From: an uncultured Paracoccaceae bacterium | GTDB taxonomy: Bacteria; Pseudomonadota; Alphaproteobacteria; Rhodobacterales; Rhodobacteraceae | Reading direction: 5' to 3' | Assembly: GCA_943787785.1 (NCBI GenBank) | Contig: CALSNT010000003.1 | Location: 310,001-374,000 of the forward strand | Length of the DNA stretch: 64,000 bases | Shown: in pieces, positions 43,983-52,562 of the stretch | Layout of the letters: the number at the start of each line of letters is the position of its first letter | Position numbering within the stretch: the first letter of the stretch is position 1 | Program-made: the position numbers and the translations under genes | Notes under the pieces: generated by a model | The model's input: the letters and a program-made list of their open reading frames with translations, nothing else | Database searches by the model: none | Told to the model about the DNA's origin: nothing

Positions 43983-44708
43983 TTAAGGGGCAGCAACGCG
44001 CCCCTCAGCCTGCGCCAACAAGGAAAACAATGCGTCGTCCTCGATTTCCAGTTCGCGCAGCTTCTTGGCGATGCCCTGCAGATACTCCAGACTGCTGCCC
44101 ATGAACCCAACGCTGGCTGTCAGCAGGCGCAATTGTTCGGCGCGCGGCATGTCAGCTTCGATTGAATCCGCTTCGTGATCCGCGACAAACGCCAGAACAG
44201 GCAAATCCTGCGCCCCGATCCGCGCCGTCAGCGTTGAGGGGACATACCCGGGGGCCACGCATTCGCGCTGCCATAGAATTTTGGTTTCTTGCGCAACCCG
44301 CGCGGCTTCGATCCTGAACACCAACCCTTCACAATGCGGGCCGTGATCCAGCGCCGCCATAAGGCCTGGCGAGTCCTCGGTTCCGCGCGCGCCCAGCTTG
44401 TCTTTCAGGATCATCCGGCGAGCATATCCGTCGATCCGGGCACGGCGCACTTCGGCAAAGATAAACGCCGGATCCCACATGAGTGAGCCATAGCCGAATA
44501 CCCACAAATCGCCTCCGGCATAGGTCTCCAGATTGGCACGATGCGACGCGTTGCGGTCTGCATCACTCGTCAGCGCGATGGGGTCGACATCATGTTGCGC
44601 CAGCATCTGTTTGATCGTGTCAGTCGTCAGTGTCCGATAAAACGAAGATTCGGGCGCGACGATTTTATCCCGCAGACCGGGGTGGTGATGAAACGGATCG
44701 GCTGTCAC
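43983..44708 (-). CDS. ChaC-type gamma-glutamylcyclotransferase
   Basis: Cleaves gamma-glutamyl compounds (probably glutathione) to 5-oxoproline. The core shows DLWVFGYGSLMWDPAFIFAEVRRARIDGYARRMIL, where YGSLMW is the substrate loop, and a catalytic Glu in the WQRECVAPGYVP region. The start is GTG 44708 (VTADPFHHHPGLRDK), preferred because family members begin at TDPFHHHP and a GGGGA site precedes it. It is divergent from dnaG. The product 5-oxoproline is the substrate of PxpABC encoded at 34-37 kb. Confidence 0.86.
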   Translation of the reverse strand: MTADPFHHHPGLRDKIVAPESSFYRTLTTDTIKQMLAQHDVDPIALTSDADRNASHRANLETYAGGDLWVFGYGSLMWDPAFIFAEVRRARIDGYARRMILKDKLGARGTEDSPGLMAALDHGPHCEGLVFRIEAARVAQETKILWQRECVAPGYVPSTLTARIGAQDLPVLAFVADHEADSIEADMPRAEQLRLLTASVGFMGSSLEYLQGIAKKLRELEIEDDALFSLLAQAEGRVAAP

Positions 44709-44818
44709 TGATGTCCCCAGCGTGCGATTGCGCTGTGTAACTATCCGGTCAAATCCGCCCCACGGCAAGGGCGATGCCCCTCGCGCCACCGCCAATGTCG
44801 CCCTATATATGTTTCACG

Positions 44819-46774
44819 ATGAGTCTGCCGCCCGGTTTCCTTGACGATCTGCGAACCCGCCTGTCCCTGACGGACGTGGTTGGTAAGAAGGTCGTGTGGG
44901 ATGCGCGCAAATCCAATCAGGCTAAGGGCGACATGTGGGCACCATGCCCCTTCCATCAGGAAAAGACCGCCAGCTTCCACGTCGATGACCGCAAAGGCTT
45001 CTACTACTGCTTCGGCTGCCACCAGAAGGGTGACGCGATCAGCTTCGTGCGCGAGACCGAGAATGTCGAGTTCATGGAGGCCGTGCAGATCCTCGCCGGG
45101 GAAGCCGGGATGCCGATGCCCGAACGCGACCCGGAGGCGCAGAAAAAGGCTGATCGGCGCACTCAATTGGCCGAGGTGATGGAGGCCGCCGTGCGCCACT
45201 ATCGCATGCAGCTGAAAACCAGTGCAGCCGCGGAATCGCGCGACTATCTGGCGCGGCGGGGCCTCGACGAGGCGGCACAGGAACGCTTCGAGGTTGGTTA
45301 CGCCCCCGACGCCCGACAGGGTGTGTTCACGGCTCTGACCGAAAAAGGCATCGCGCCGGACCTTATCATCGACGCCGGCCTCGCCGCCAAACCAGAAGAC
45401 GGCGGCGCGCCCTACGACCGCTTCCGGGGCCGCATCCTGTTCCCGATCCGCGATGCGCGTGGGCGGTGCATCGGGCTGGGCGGGCGCTCGCTGGATCCAA
45501 ATGCGCGGGCGAAATACCTGAACTCTCCGGAAACCGAGATATTCGACAAGGGCCGCAGCCTCTACAACCACGCCCCCGCGCGCGAGGCGGCGGGCAAGGG
45601 CGCGCCGCTGATTGTCGCCGAAGGCTATATGGACGTCATCGCGTTGGTGCAGGCCGGGTTAGGGGCCTCGGTCGCGCCGCTGGGCACCGCGATCACTGAA
45701 GATCAGCTGCGCCTTCTGTGGCGAATCAGCCCCGAACCGATTGTTGCGCTGGACGGGGACCGCGCCGGGGTGCAGGCGGCGATACGGCTGATGGACCTGG
45801 CCTTGCCGCTGATCGAAGCGGGACAATCCTTGCGCTTTGCGATCATGCCCGAAGGTCAGGACCCCGACGACATCATCCGCGCGGGCGGCAAATCGGCGAT
45901 GCAGGCGCTTCTGGATGCCGCAGAACCGATGGTCAGCCTGCTGTGGCGGCGCGAGACCGAGGGCAAGGTCTTCGACAGCCCGGAACGTCGCGCCGCGTTG
46001 GATAAATCGCTGCGCGAGGCTTTGCGCAAGATTGCCGACCCTTCCCTACGTCGCCATTACGGCGATGAGGTAAACCAGCGTCGCCGTGATCTGTTTACGC
46101 CGAAACGTCGCGCCTTTGTGCAGGGTGGCAACGCGCCGCGCAAAGCCGGTACGCGCTGGCAGCCCCCGCCGCCGGGGGCGAATGCCGATACCAAAGGCTC
46201 GTTGCTCGCCGCCGCCAGTGGCGCGGTGGAAGACCACCTGCGCGAGGCGGTGATCCTAGCCATCCTTTTGGCCCATCCCGGTCAGGCCGACGCTTTCATG
46301 GACGAACTGGAGCGCATGGATTTCAGCGACCCCGACCACAGCGCGATCCGCGACGCCCTGGTTTTGGGCGCGCCCGACACAGATCGCGAAAAAATTGCCG
46401 AGATCGTTGGCCAAGCGGCTCTTGAAAAGCTGCTGCGCCCCGGCCATGTGCACAACGCACCGGCCTTGCGCAGTGTCGATCCGGAATTTGTCGCCCTGTG
46501 CCTGACCGAAGAACTGACAACGCTCTCCGCTCATCGTGGCGCACGGGCCGAGATTGAGGACGCCATCGAAGACATGGGTGAGGGCGCGGATGAGGGCCTG
46601 ACCTGGCGGTTAAGTCAGGCGGCCGAAGCGCTGAACGGGCGCGGACCAGGAACGGGCGACGAAGACCGCACCGAATTTGACACCGGCCCCAACGGGGCCC
46701 GCATCGACAAGGACGAACGCAGCGCCTTTCAGGCATTGCTGGATAAGATCGGACATGGCAAGGGCGCGCCCTAA
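44819..46774 (+). CDS. dnaG: DNA primase
   Basis: Makes RNA primers at the replication fork. The 651-residue protein begins MSLPPGFLDDLRTRLSL. The N-terminal zinc finger is CPFHQEKTASFHVDDRKGFYYCFGCHQKGD. The catalytic core holds DPNARAKYLNSPETEIFDKGRSLYN and the TOPRIM segment IVAEGYMDVIALVQAG, with ALDGDRAG as the second acidic cluster. The C-terminal DnaB-interaction domain follows. rpoD lies 167 nt downstream, the classical macromolecular-synthesis arrangement without rpsU. Confidence 0.96.
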   Translation: MSLPPGFLDDLRTRLSLTDVVGKKVVWDARKSNQAKGDMWAPCPFHQEKTASFHVDDRKGFYYCFGCHQKGDAISFVRETENVEFMEAVQILAGEAGMPMPERDPEAQKKADRRTQLAEVMEAAVRHYRMQLKTSAAAESRDYLARRGLDEAAQERFEVGYAPDARQGVFTALTEKGIAPDLIIDAGLAAKPEDGGAPYDRFRGRILFPIRDARGRCIGLGGRSLDPNARAKYLNSPETEIFDKGRSLYNHAPAREAAGKGAPLIVAEGYMDVIALVQAGLGASVAPLGTAITEDQLRLLWRISPEPIVALDGDRAGVQAAIRLMDLALPLIEAGQSLRFAIMPEGQDPDDIIRAGGKSAMQALLDAAEPMVSLLWRRETEGKVFDSPERRAALDKSLREALRKIADPSLRRHYGDEVNQRRRDLFTPKRRAFVQGGNAPRKAGTRWQPPPPGANADTKGSLLAAASGAVEDHLREAVILAILLAHPGQADAFMDELERMDFSDPDHSAIRDALVLGAPDTDREKIAEIVGQAALEKLLRPGHVHNAPALRSVDPEFVALCLTEELTTLSAHRGARAEIEDAIEDMGEGADEGLTWRLSQAAEALNGRGPGTGDEDRTEFDTGPNGARIDKDERSAFQALLDKIGHGKGAP

Positions 46775-46839
46775 GCGCCGTGACCACAACGACACGGACA
46801 ACAAAGGTAAAATTCTCCGGGGCGGGTGTGCCTGCCGCT

Positions 46840-46900
46840 GATTCGCGCTATGTGATTCGTTATTACCGAATCAGTGTGGGTGATTCGGCCTCGGTGAGTC
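46840..46900. promoter_or_regulatory. Five GANTC sites at exact 14-bp spacing upstream of rpoD
   Basis: GATTC at 46840, 46854 and 46882, GAATC at 46868 and GAGTC at 46896 begin exactly 14 bp apart. Three lie in a GTGATTCG/CTGATTCG context, and 46854 pairs with 46868 as GATTCG-N7-CGAATC. Only the GANTC core is shared between the 14-mers, so this is not a simple recent duplication. GANTC is the CcrM methylation target in alphaproteobacteria. The array ends 41 bp before the rpoD start and probably covers its promoter. Confidence 0.75.
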
Positions 46901-46941
46901 AACCCGTGGTCCCAAGACCATCACGCAGGAGTATGTGACGC

Positions 46942-48930
46942 ATGGCCCCCAAAGATACCGACGAGCGCAAGGGCGACGATAAGGACGACGATCAGGGCCT
47001 CGATATGTCCCAGACCGCCGTCAAGAAGATGATCGCCGAGGCGCGCGAACGGGGCTACATCACCTACGATCAGCTCAACACCGTGCTGCCGCCTGAACAG
47101 GTAAGCTCCGAACAGATCGAAGACGTGATGTCGATGCTCTCTGAAATGGGCATCAATATCATTGAGGACGACGAGGCCGAAGAGGAAGAGGCCAAGGGCG
47201 GCGATCTGGCCACGACGACCGCGCGTGATGTTGTCGTCTCGACCTCCGAAACCGAAAAGCTGGATCGAACCGACGACCCGGTGCGCATGTACCTGCGCGA
47301 AATGGGCAGCGTCGAACTGCTGTCCCGCGAGGGCGAGATTGCCATCGCCAAGCGGATCGAAGCTGGCCGCAAGACGATGATCCTGGGCCTCTGCGAAAGC
47401 CCGCTGACTTTCCAGGCAATTACAATCTGGCGCGAGGAACTTCTGAACGAAGACATCCTGCTGCGCGACGTCATTGATCTTGAGTCGACTTTCTCGGGGT
47501 CGGTCGAGGAAGAGGGCGAGAATGCCACTGCCCCGGTCGTGCCGGCACCTGGTGCGCCCGTCGCCGCAGGACAGGCCAAGGAAGAAAAGCAGGAACTGGA
47601 CGCAGACGGCAACCCGATCACCGCCGACGATGATGATGACGAAGAAGAGGAACAGGCCAACCTGTCACTGGCGGCGATGGAAGCGGTTCTGAAACCCCGC
47701 GTGCTCGACATGCTGGCTGTGATCGCAAAGGACTATACCAAACTGTCCGAGATGCAGGACAGCAGGATGTCTGCGACGCTGAACGAAGACGACAGCTTTT
47801 CGAAAAGAGAAGAAACCAAGTACCAGAAGCTGCGCGCCGAGATTGTTGAACTGGTGAACGAATTGCACCTGCACAACAACCGGATCGAAGCCCTGATCGA
47901 CCAGCTCTATGGTATCAACCGCCGGATCATGTCGATCGATAGCAACATGGTGAAACTCGCCGACCAGGCGCGGATCAACCGCCGCGAATTCATCGAAGAA
48001 TATCGCGGCTATGAACTTGATCCCGGCTGGCTTGAACGGATGGGTGAAAAGGCCGGTCGCGGCTGGCAGGCATTCATCGAGAAATCGACCGGCAAGATCG
48101 AGGAACTGCGCGGTGAGATGGCGCAGGTCGGCACCTACGTTGGCGTCGACATCCCCGAATTCCGCCGCATCGTCCAGCAGGTCCAGAAGGGCGAGAAAGA
48201 AGCCCGCGGCGCGAAGAAAGAAATGGTCGAGGCGAACCTGCGCTTGGTCATTTCCATCGCGAAGAAATACACCAACCGGGGTCTGCAGTTCCTTGATCTC
48301 ATTCAGGAAGGCAACATCGGGTTGATGAAGGCGGTCGATAAATTCGAATACCGCCGGGGCTATAAGTTCAGCACCTATGCGACGTGGTGGATCCGCCAGG
48401 CGATCACCCGCAGCATCGCCGACCAGGCCCGCACGATCCGCATTCCGGTCCATATGATCGAGACGATCAACAAACTGGTCCGCACCGGTCGCCAGATGCT
48501 GCACGAAATAGGCCGCGAACCGACGCCGGAAGAACTGGCCGAAAAGCTGCAAATGCCGCTTGAGAAGGTCCGTAAGGTGATGAAAATCGCCAAGGAACCG
48601 ATTTCCTTGGAAACGCCGATTGGCGACGAAGAAGACAGCCAGCTTGGCGATTTCATCGAAGACAAGAACGCCGTCCTGCCGCTGGACAGTGCCATTCAGG
48701 AAAACCTGAAAGAGACGACGACGCGGGTTCTGGCCTCGCTGACGCCGCGCGAGGAACGTGTGCTGCGGATGCGGTTCGGCATTGGCATGAACACGGACCA
48801 TACGCTGGAAGAAGTTGGCCAGCAGTTCAGCGTGACGCGGGAACGGATCCGGCAGATCGAGGCGAAGGCGCTGCGGAAGCTGAAGCATCCGAGCCGGTCG
48901 CGGAAGTTAAGGTCGTTCCTGGATCAGTGA
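46942..48930 (+). CDS. rpoD: Primary sigma factor RpoD (sigma 70)
   Basis: The housekeeping sigma factor directing RNA polymerase to vegetative promoters. The 662-residue protein has region 1.1 ([25 protein letters not shown]), region 1.2 ([31 protein letters not shown]), an acidic non-conserved insert (~190-235), region 2 ([44 protein letters not shown]), region 3 and region 4.2 ([20 protein letters not shown]). The GTG-free ATG start at 46942 sits downstream of the 14-bp GANTC array. Confidence 0.97.
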   Translation: MAPKDTDERKGDDKDDDQGLDMSQTAVKKMIAEARERGYITYDQLNTVLPPEQVSSEQIEDVMSMLSEMGINIIEDDEAEEEEAKGGDLATTTARDVVVSTSETEKLDRTDDPVRMYLREMGSVELLSREGEIAIAKRIEAGRKTMILGLCESPLTFQAITIWREELLNEDILLRDVIDLESTFSGSVEEEGENATAPVVPAPGAPVAAGQAKEEKQELDADGNPITADDDDDEEEEQANLSLAAMEAVLKPRVLDMLAVIAKDYTKLSEMQDSRMSATLNEDDSFSKREETKYQKLRAEIVELVNELHLHNNRIEALIDQLYGINRRIMSIDSNMVKLADQARINRREFIEEYRGYELDPGWLERMGEKAGRGWQAFIEKSTGKIEELRGEMAQVGTYVGVDIPEFRRIVQQVQKGEKEARGAKKEMVEANLRLVISIAKKYTNRGLQFLDLIQEGNIGLMKAVDKFEYRRGYKFSTYATWWIRQAITRSIADQARTIRIPVHMIETINKLVRTGRQMLHEIGREPTPEELAEKLQMPLEKVRKVMKIAKEPISLETPIGDEEDSQLGDFIEDKNAVLPLDSAIQENLKETTTRVLASLTPREERVLRMRFGIGMNTDHTLEEVGQQFSVTRERIRQIEAKALRKLKHPSRSRKLRSFLDQ

Positions 48931-48937
48931 GACCCCG

Positions 48938-49228
48938 TTGTCAGGTCTATTGAGACGACGTGGCATCCCATGGGCATTCGTCGTGCTGTTTGGTTTGGCA
49001 CTTCCCTATCTACTGATGTCCGGCTGCGAAAACGGTTTCGCGGCACTATCTGGTGAAGAAGTCCGATGCGCGCATTCGATTGATATTTTGGCAGTTCTAG
49101 CCGAGAATTTGTGGGGCTGGTTTGTCCTGTCTTCGATGATGTTGCTTCTGCCTGTGTTTGTGTTTTGGTATATTCTTTATTCTATTGGACGTGCCGTTTC
49201 ACGTCGTCTCGGACGGCAAAACAAGTGA
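48938..49228 (+). CDS. Small membrane protein downstream of rpoD
   Basis: A possible 96-residue protein beginning at TTG 48938, 7 nt after the rpoD stop. Two hydrophobic helices (WAFVVLFGLALPYLLMSGC and LWGWFVLSSMMLLLPVFVFWYILYSI) flank a short Cys-containing loop, and the tail is basic. No clear ribosome site and no recognised domain; the helices make a chance frame less likely. Base composition is AT-richer than rpoD. Confidence 0.45.
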   Translation: MSGLLRRRGIPWAFVVLFGLALPYLLMSGCENGFAALSGEEVRCAHSIDILAVLAENLWGWFVLSSMMLLLPVFVFWYILYSIGRAVSRRLGRQNK

Positions 49229-49239
49229 ATTCGCTGAGT

Positions 49240-49470
49240 TCAACTGGAGTCGCGCCCGGAACAAGCCCGAAGTGCGCCGGGCGAGCGCTTGTCTGCCTGG
49301 CGCACCCAAAGTGAGCAATGAACCATCGGCACGCCTTTGGCGAGACGGGCAGGCGCTTTCGCAACGTCTCACTTCCCACTGAGGTCACAGCCAAAGCAGC
49401 ACCATAAATTGCCCACCAATACCGTCTCAGCGCCAGCCCCCAGACAGGCGTTCGCCCGGCTTGCGCTTCC
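49240..49470 (-). repeat. Dispersed intergenic repeat, copy 2
   Basis: The reverse complement of this stretch aligns with copy 1 (28471-28647). Both run through CTGGGCGA/CCGGGCGA, GGGCTGGCGC, TTTATGGT, GACGTTGC, AAGCGCCTGCCCG and GCGCTCGCCCGGCGC in the same order. Copy 2 has about 45 extra bases between the AGCGCCTGCCCG arm and the GCAGACAAGCGCTCG arm. It fills most of the 340-bp gap between the rpoD satellite gene and the HlyU-like gene; no gene was recognised inside. A third short match (GCCGGGCGAG + GCCTGCC) lies at the right edge of the window (63971-63998). Confidence 0.7.
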
Positions 49471-49499
49471 TTCGTCTGGTGTTGCACCGCCACCCGTAG

Positions 49500-49517
49500 G
49501 CCGGGGTTCACCCCGGC
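49500..49517. promoter_or_regulatory. Hairpin in the leader of the HlyU-like gene
   Basis: GCCGGGGT-TC-ACCCCGGC is a perfect 8-bp dyad 52 bp before the HlyU-like start. Without a T-run it could be an operator or an RNA leader hairpin. Confidence 0.35.
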
Positions 49518-49568
49518 GCCGTCACCGGCTACGCTTGGCCAACCCACCGCAACGGCCCGGAGCACGCC

Positions 49569-49865
49569 ATGTCCCTCCTCTCCAAACTCTTCGGCTCCTC
49601 TGGCGGTCCCTCCGCCAAAGCCAACGCCGAACCCGTGACCTACGAAGGTTTCCGCATCACCCCGCAACCAATTGCCGAGGGTGGGCAGCATCGCATCGGG
49701 GCCCTGATCGAAAAGGGCGAGGGGGACGATGTGCAACGTCACAATCTGGTCCGCGCTGACACCTTCAGCGATCGCCAGGCGGCCAGCGACGCCTCGGTCG
49801 CCAAGGCAAAACAGATGATCGACGAACAGGGCGACCGGCTGTTTTCCGCGCCCGGTCCCGCGTGA
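49569..49865 (+). CDS. HlyU-family protein
   Basis: A 98-residue protein matching the HlyU family (MSLLSKLFGSS...VTYEGFRITPQPIAEGGQHRIGALIEK, ending DTFSDRQAASDASVAKAKQMIDEQGDRLF). Despite the name, members of this family in alphaproteobacteria are not proven transcription activators. GC-rich, probably cytosolic, single gene. Confidence 0.8.
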   Translation: MSLLSKLFGSSGGPSAKANAEPVTYEGFRITPQPIAEGGQHRIGALIEKGEGDDVQRHNLVRADTFSDRQAASDASVAKAKQMIDEQGDRLFSAPGPA

Positions 49866-49939
49866 CAAACCGCACATAACGCGCGATACTGGGTGCCAAT
49901 CAGAAGATGTGCATGTACCCTATCGTTCAGGAGTTACCG

Positions 49940-50314
49940 ATGAAAACCCTCATTGCTGCAACGGCTCTCGCCATGACCCTCCCGTTCGCGGCCGACGCCA
50001 AACAGAAGGCACGGGTCGTATCCGCCTCCGGTGACCAGTTCGAGGTCGGCTTCAACGCCAACCACAGCCCCAATGACTACTGGTGCGCCGCCGGCAACTA
50101 CGTCGTCGGCAATTTGCGGATGCCCGGCACGACCCGGATCTACGTCACCTCACCCCTGCCACGACCACGCGGCCAGGGCGTGACGTTCAGCCTGTCCGGC
50201 CCAAGTTCCGGTCACCGCGACGGCCTTGCCGGTGTCGTCGTCAGTCGCATCGATGTGCTGCGTGCCCACCATGCCCGCGCGCTATGCCAGGGCAACAGCT
50301 ACGATTTCGACTGA
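49940..50314 (+). CDS. Exported protein, unknown function
   Basis: A 124-residue protein with a signal peptide (MKTLIAATALAMTLPFAADA, cleavage near residue 20) and GGAG eight bases upstream of ATG 49940. The mature part has two Cys (DYWCAAGNYVV and ALCQGNSYDFD) that could form one disulfide. No domain recognised. It overlaps or abuts the following yjbQ gene, depending on the start of the latter. Confidence 0.7.
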   Translation: MKTLIAATALAMTLPFAADAKQKARVVSASGDQFEVGFNANHSPNDYWCAAGNYVVGNLRMPGTTRIYVTSPLPRPRGQGVTFSLSGPSSGHRDGLAGVVVSRIDVLRAHHARALCQGNSYDFD

Positions 50315-50744
50315 GGGATTGGCCGCGCAGACAGAGTTTCGCCTAAGCCCGCGTGGCCCCGGTCTGACCGAGTTCACCCAGCCGGTCCGCTATTGGGTCA
50401 CTGATACTGCCCCGCCCGGCCCAAGCCTACTGACACTGTTCCTCCGCCATACGTCGGCCTCGCTGTTGATTCAGGAGAACGCCGACCCGGACGTGCAACG
50501 CGACCTTGCGGCCTTCTTCGACCGCTTGGTCCCGCCCTCGGATGACTCCTCCATGTCCTACCTGCGCCACACGAGCGAAGGCCCCGATGACATGCCCGCC
50601 CACATCAAGGCTGCGATGATGCCGGTCAGCTTGCAGATTCCCGTCATCGACGGCGCTCTGCAACTTGGCACGTGGCAAGGGATCTACCTTTTCGAACATC
50701 GCACCCGTCCGCGATCCCGGACCGTAGCGGCGCATCTGGGCTGA
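50271..50744 (+). CDS. yjbQ: YjbQ/UPF0047 (secondary thiamine-phosphate synthase) protein
   Basis: Recognised by LLTLFLRHTSASLLIQENADPDVQRDLAAFFDRL and PDDMPAHIKAAMMPVSLQIPV...LGTWQGIYLFEHR, the full UPF0047 signature with its conserved His, Asp and Glu. Some members have weak thiamine-phosphate synthase activity; the physiological role is unclear. Family length (~140) favours TTG 50319 (MAAQTEFRLSPRG); ATG 50271 would overlap the previous gene by 44 nt. The start is therefore uncertain. Confidence 0.85.
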   Translation: MPARYARATATISTEGLAAQTEFRLSPRGPGLTEFTQPVRYWVTDTAPPGPSLLTLFLRHTSASLLIQENADPDVQRDLAAFFDRLVPPSDDSSMSYLRHTSEGPDDMPAHIKAAMMPVSLQIPVIDGALQLGTWQGIYLFEHRTRPRSRTVAAHLG

Positions 50745-50756
50745 GATCGCCGGAAG

Positions 50757-50781
50757 GGACCCAATCTTGGGTCTGCGTTTT
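50757..50781 (+). terminator. Intrinsic terminator after yjbQ
   Basis: GACCCAA-TC-TTGGGTC forms a perfect 7-bp stem followed by TGCGTTTT, 13 nt after the yjbQ stop and before the nrdR promoter region. Confidence 0.75.
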
Positions 50782-50851
50782 CGCACTACACAATCTCTGG
50801 CGTCCTCCCTATAGTGCCTGTGGATAACGGGGACATGGGGACCATACAGAC

Positions 50852-51319
50852 ATGCGCTGTCCTTTTTGCGGAAATATCGACACTCAGGTGAAAGACTCGC
50901 GACCGGCTGAAGACCATGTTGCGATCCGGCGTCGCCGCCTCTGCCCAGCCTGCGGCGGCCGCTTCACCACCTACGAACGTGTGCAGCTGCGCGACCTCGT
51001 GGTCATCAAATCCAGCGGCAAGCGCGAAGACTTTGATCGCGACAAGCTGGAACGCTCGATCCGCATCGCCCTGCAGAAACGCCCGATCGAGCCTGAGCGC
51101 ATGGACCAGATGATCAGCGGCATCGTCCGGCGTCTGGAAAGCATGGGTGAGACGGACATCAAGTCCGGCACCATCGGTGAGATCGTGATGGAAAGCCTGG
51201 CGCGGATCGATACTGTCGCTTACGTCCGATTTGCCAGTGTTTACAAGAATTTCCAGGCCGCAGATGACTTCGAGGAGTTCGTATCCGAACTCAGGCCGCA
51301 AACGCCACCGGAAGGGTGA
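50852..51319 (+). CDS. nrdR: Transcriptional repressor NrdR
   Basis: Represses ribonucleotide reductase genes in response to ATP/dATP. The 155-residue protein has the zinc ribbon MRCPFCGN...[16 protein letters not shown] (C3, C6, C31, C34) and an ATP-cone ([21 protein letters not shown], ~49-139). It overlaps ribD by 4 nt, the usual Rhodobacteraceae order nrdR-ribD. Confidence 0.96.
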   Translation: MRCPFCGNIDTQVKDSRPAEDHVAIRRRRLCPACGGRFTTYERVQLRDLVVIKSSGKREDFDRDKLERSIRIALQKRPIEPERMDQMISGIVRRLESMGETDIKSGTIGEIVMESLARIDTVAYVRFASVYKNFQAADDFEEFVSELRPQTPPEG

Positions 51320-52404
51320 TCGCACAAGACCAGCGGTTCATGGCGCTCGCCCTGTCACTGGGGCGGCGCGGTTTGGGGCATGTCTGGCCGAACCCGGCAG
51401 TGGGCTGCGTTATTACCCAAGGCACGCGGATCGTCGGACGGGGCTGGACCGCAGCGGGCGGACGACCCCATGCAGAGACTCTGGCGCTGGCACAGGCCGG
51501 CAAGGCAGCGAACGGCGCCACTGCCTATGTGACGCTCGAACCCTGCGCCCATACCGGTCAGACGCCGCCCTGCGCAGATGCGCTGATCGCGGCTGGTATC
51601 GCCCGTGTGGTGACTGCGCTGACCGACCCGGACCCGCGTGTTTCGGGTCAGAGTATTTCCCGACTGCGCGCCGCTGGCGTCGAGGTGGTTGAAGGGGTCT
51701 GTGCAACAGAAGCCACCTACGACCACGCCGGGTTTCTAAGCCGGATCACTAATGGCCGCCCCCTGCTGACCCTGAAACTTGCCACGACACTGGATGGTCG
51801 CATTGCCACAGCCAGCGGCGACAGCAAGTGGATCACGGGGTCCGAAGCACGCCGCGCTGTACACGCAATGCGTTTGAGCCACGACGCGCTCCTGACTGGC
51901 GGGGGCACTGCGCGCGCGGACGATCCCACCTTGACCGTACGAGATATGGGGCCGGTGGCGAACCCGGTACGCGTTGTCGCCTCCGCCGGGTTGGACCTGG
52001 CCCCCGACAGCCGCCTTGAGCAGACTATGGACCAAGCGCCCTTATGGCTGCTTCATGAGGAAACTGCCGAAACAATCGATTGGTCAAAAAAAGGCGCTCG
52101 CCTGTTCCCGATTGCACTTAATGCCGATGGCCACCTAGAACCCACCGCCATGCTTCAATCGCTCGGAACAGCTGGAGTCACCCGCGTCCTGTGCGAAGGC
52201 GGCGGTGCGTTGGCGGCCTCTTTGTTGAAAGCTGGCCTGGTCGACCGTATCGCCCTGTTCACCGCAGGTAAGATGATTGGTGCCGACGGTTTGCCTTCAT
52301 TAGGCAATCTCGGGCTTTCGGCGCTAACCGACGCACCTGAGTTCAGCCTCCTGAATACCCGACAGGTCGGCGCCGACACGCTCAGCCTCTGGTCGAACAC
52401 CTGA
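51316..52404 (+). CDS. ribD: Riboflavin biosynthesis deaminase/reductase RibD
   Basis: Performs the second and third steps of riboflavin synthesis. The deaminase domain (1-~145) has [15 protein letters not shown] and [20 protein letters not shown], the zinc-binding His/Cys/Cys. The reductase domain contains [34 protein letters not shown] and [16 protein letters not shown]. Start taken as GTG 51316 overlapping nrdR; ATG 51340 is an alternative. The rib operon continues only after a 4.8-kb capsule group on the other strand. Confidence 0.95.
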   Translation: MIAQDQRFMALALSLGRRGLGHVWPNPAVGCVITQGTRIVGRGWTAAGGRPHAETLALAQAGKAANGATAYVTLEPCAHTGQTPPCADALIAAGIARVVTALTDPDPRVSGQSISRLRAAGVEVVEGVCATEATYDHAGFLSRITNGRPLLTLKLATTLDGRIATASGDSKWITGSEARRAVHAMRLSHDALLTGGGTARADDPTLTVRDMGPVANPVRVVASAGLDLAPDSRLEQTMDQAPLWLLHEETAETIDWSKKGARLFPIALNADGHLEPTAMLQSLGTAGVTRVLCEGGGALAASLLKAGLVDRIALFTAGKMIGADGLPSLGNLGLSALTDAPEFSLLNTRQVGADTLSLWSNT

Positions 52405-52495
52405 CCTGTTCTTTCCGCAGAGTCGCCTTTTATCATTGGTTTGAAAATATCCCGGGGGACTGGGGACTGGGGGCTGGGCCCCAGGGAGCCGTTTG

Positions 52496-52562
52496 TCTGG
52501 GGGCTGCCCCCATCCATAGCCCCCGCCAGGAACCACGCGATCTTACATCTTGCGGCCCTGCC
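52496..52562. repeat. Intergenic hairpin repeat, copy B
   Basis: Partner of the repeat at 2688-2755: both open with TCTGGGGGCTG, pass a CCCCGCC/CCCGGC block and end in TGCGGCCCTGCC or GGCGGCCCCGCC. It lies between the converging ribD and kpsC genes and ends at the kpsC stop. Two hairpins (CTGGGGGCTGGGCCCCAG at 52469-52486 and TGGGGGCTGCCCCCA at 52498-52512) are possible, and a minus-strand gene-end motif lies at 52435-52460. Confidence 0.6.

Noticed and set aside
49182-49877. 231-residue minus-strand frame through the repeat and the HlyU-like gene
   Set aside because: It runs antisense to the HlyU-like gene and through the dispersed repeat. The peptide similarity to copy 1 is explained by the DNA repeat.
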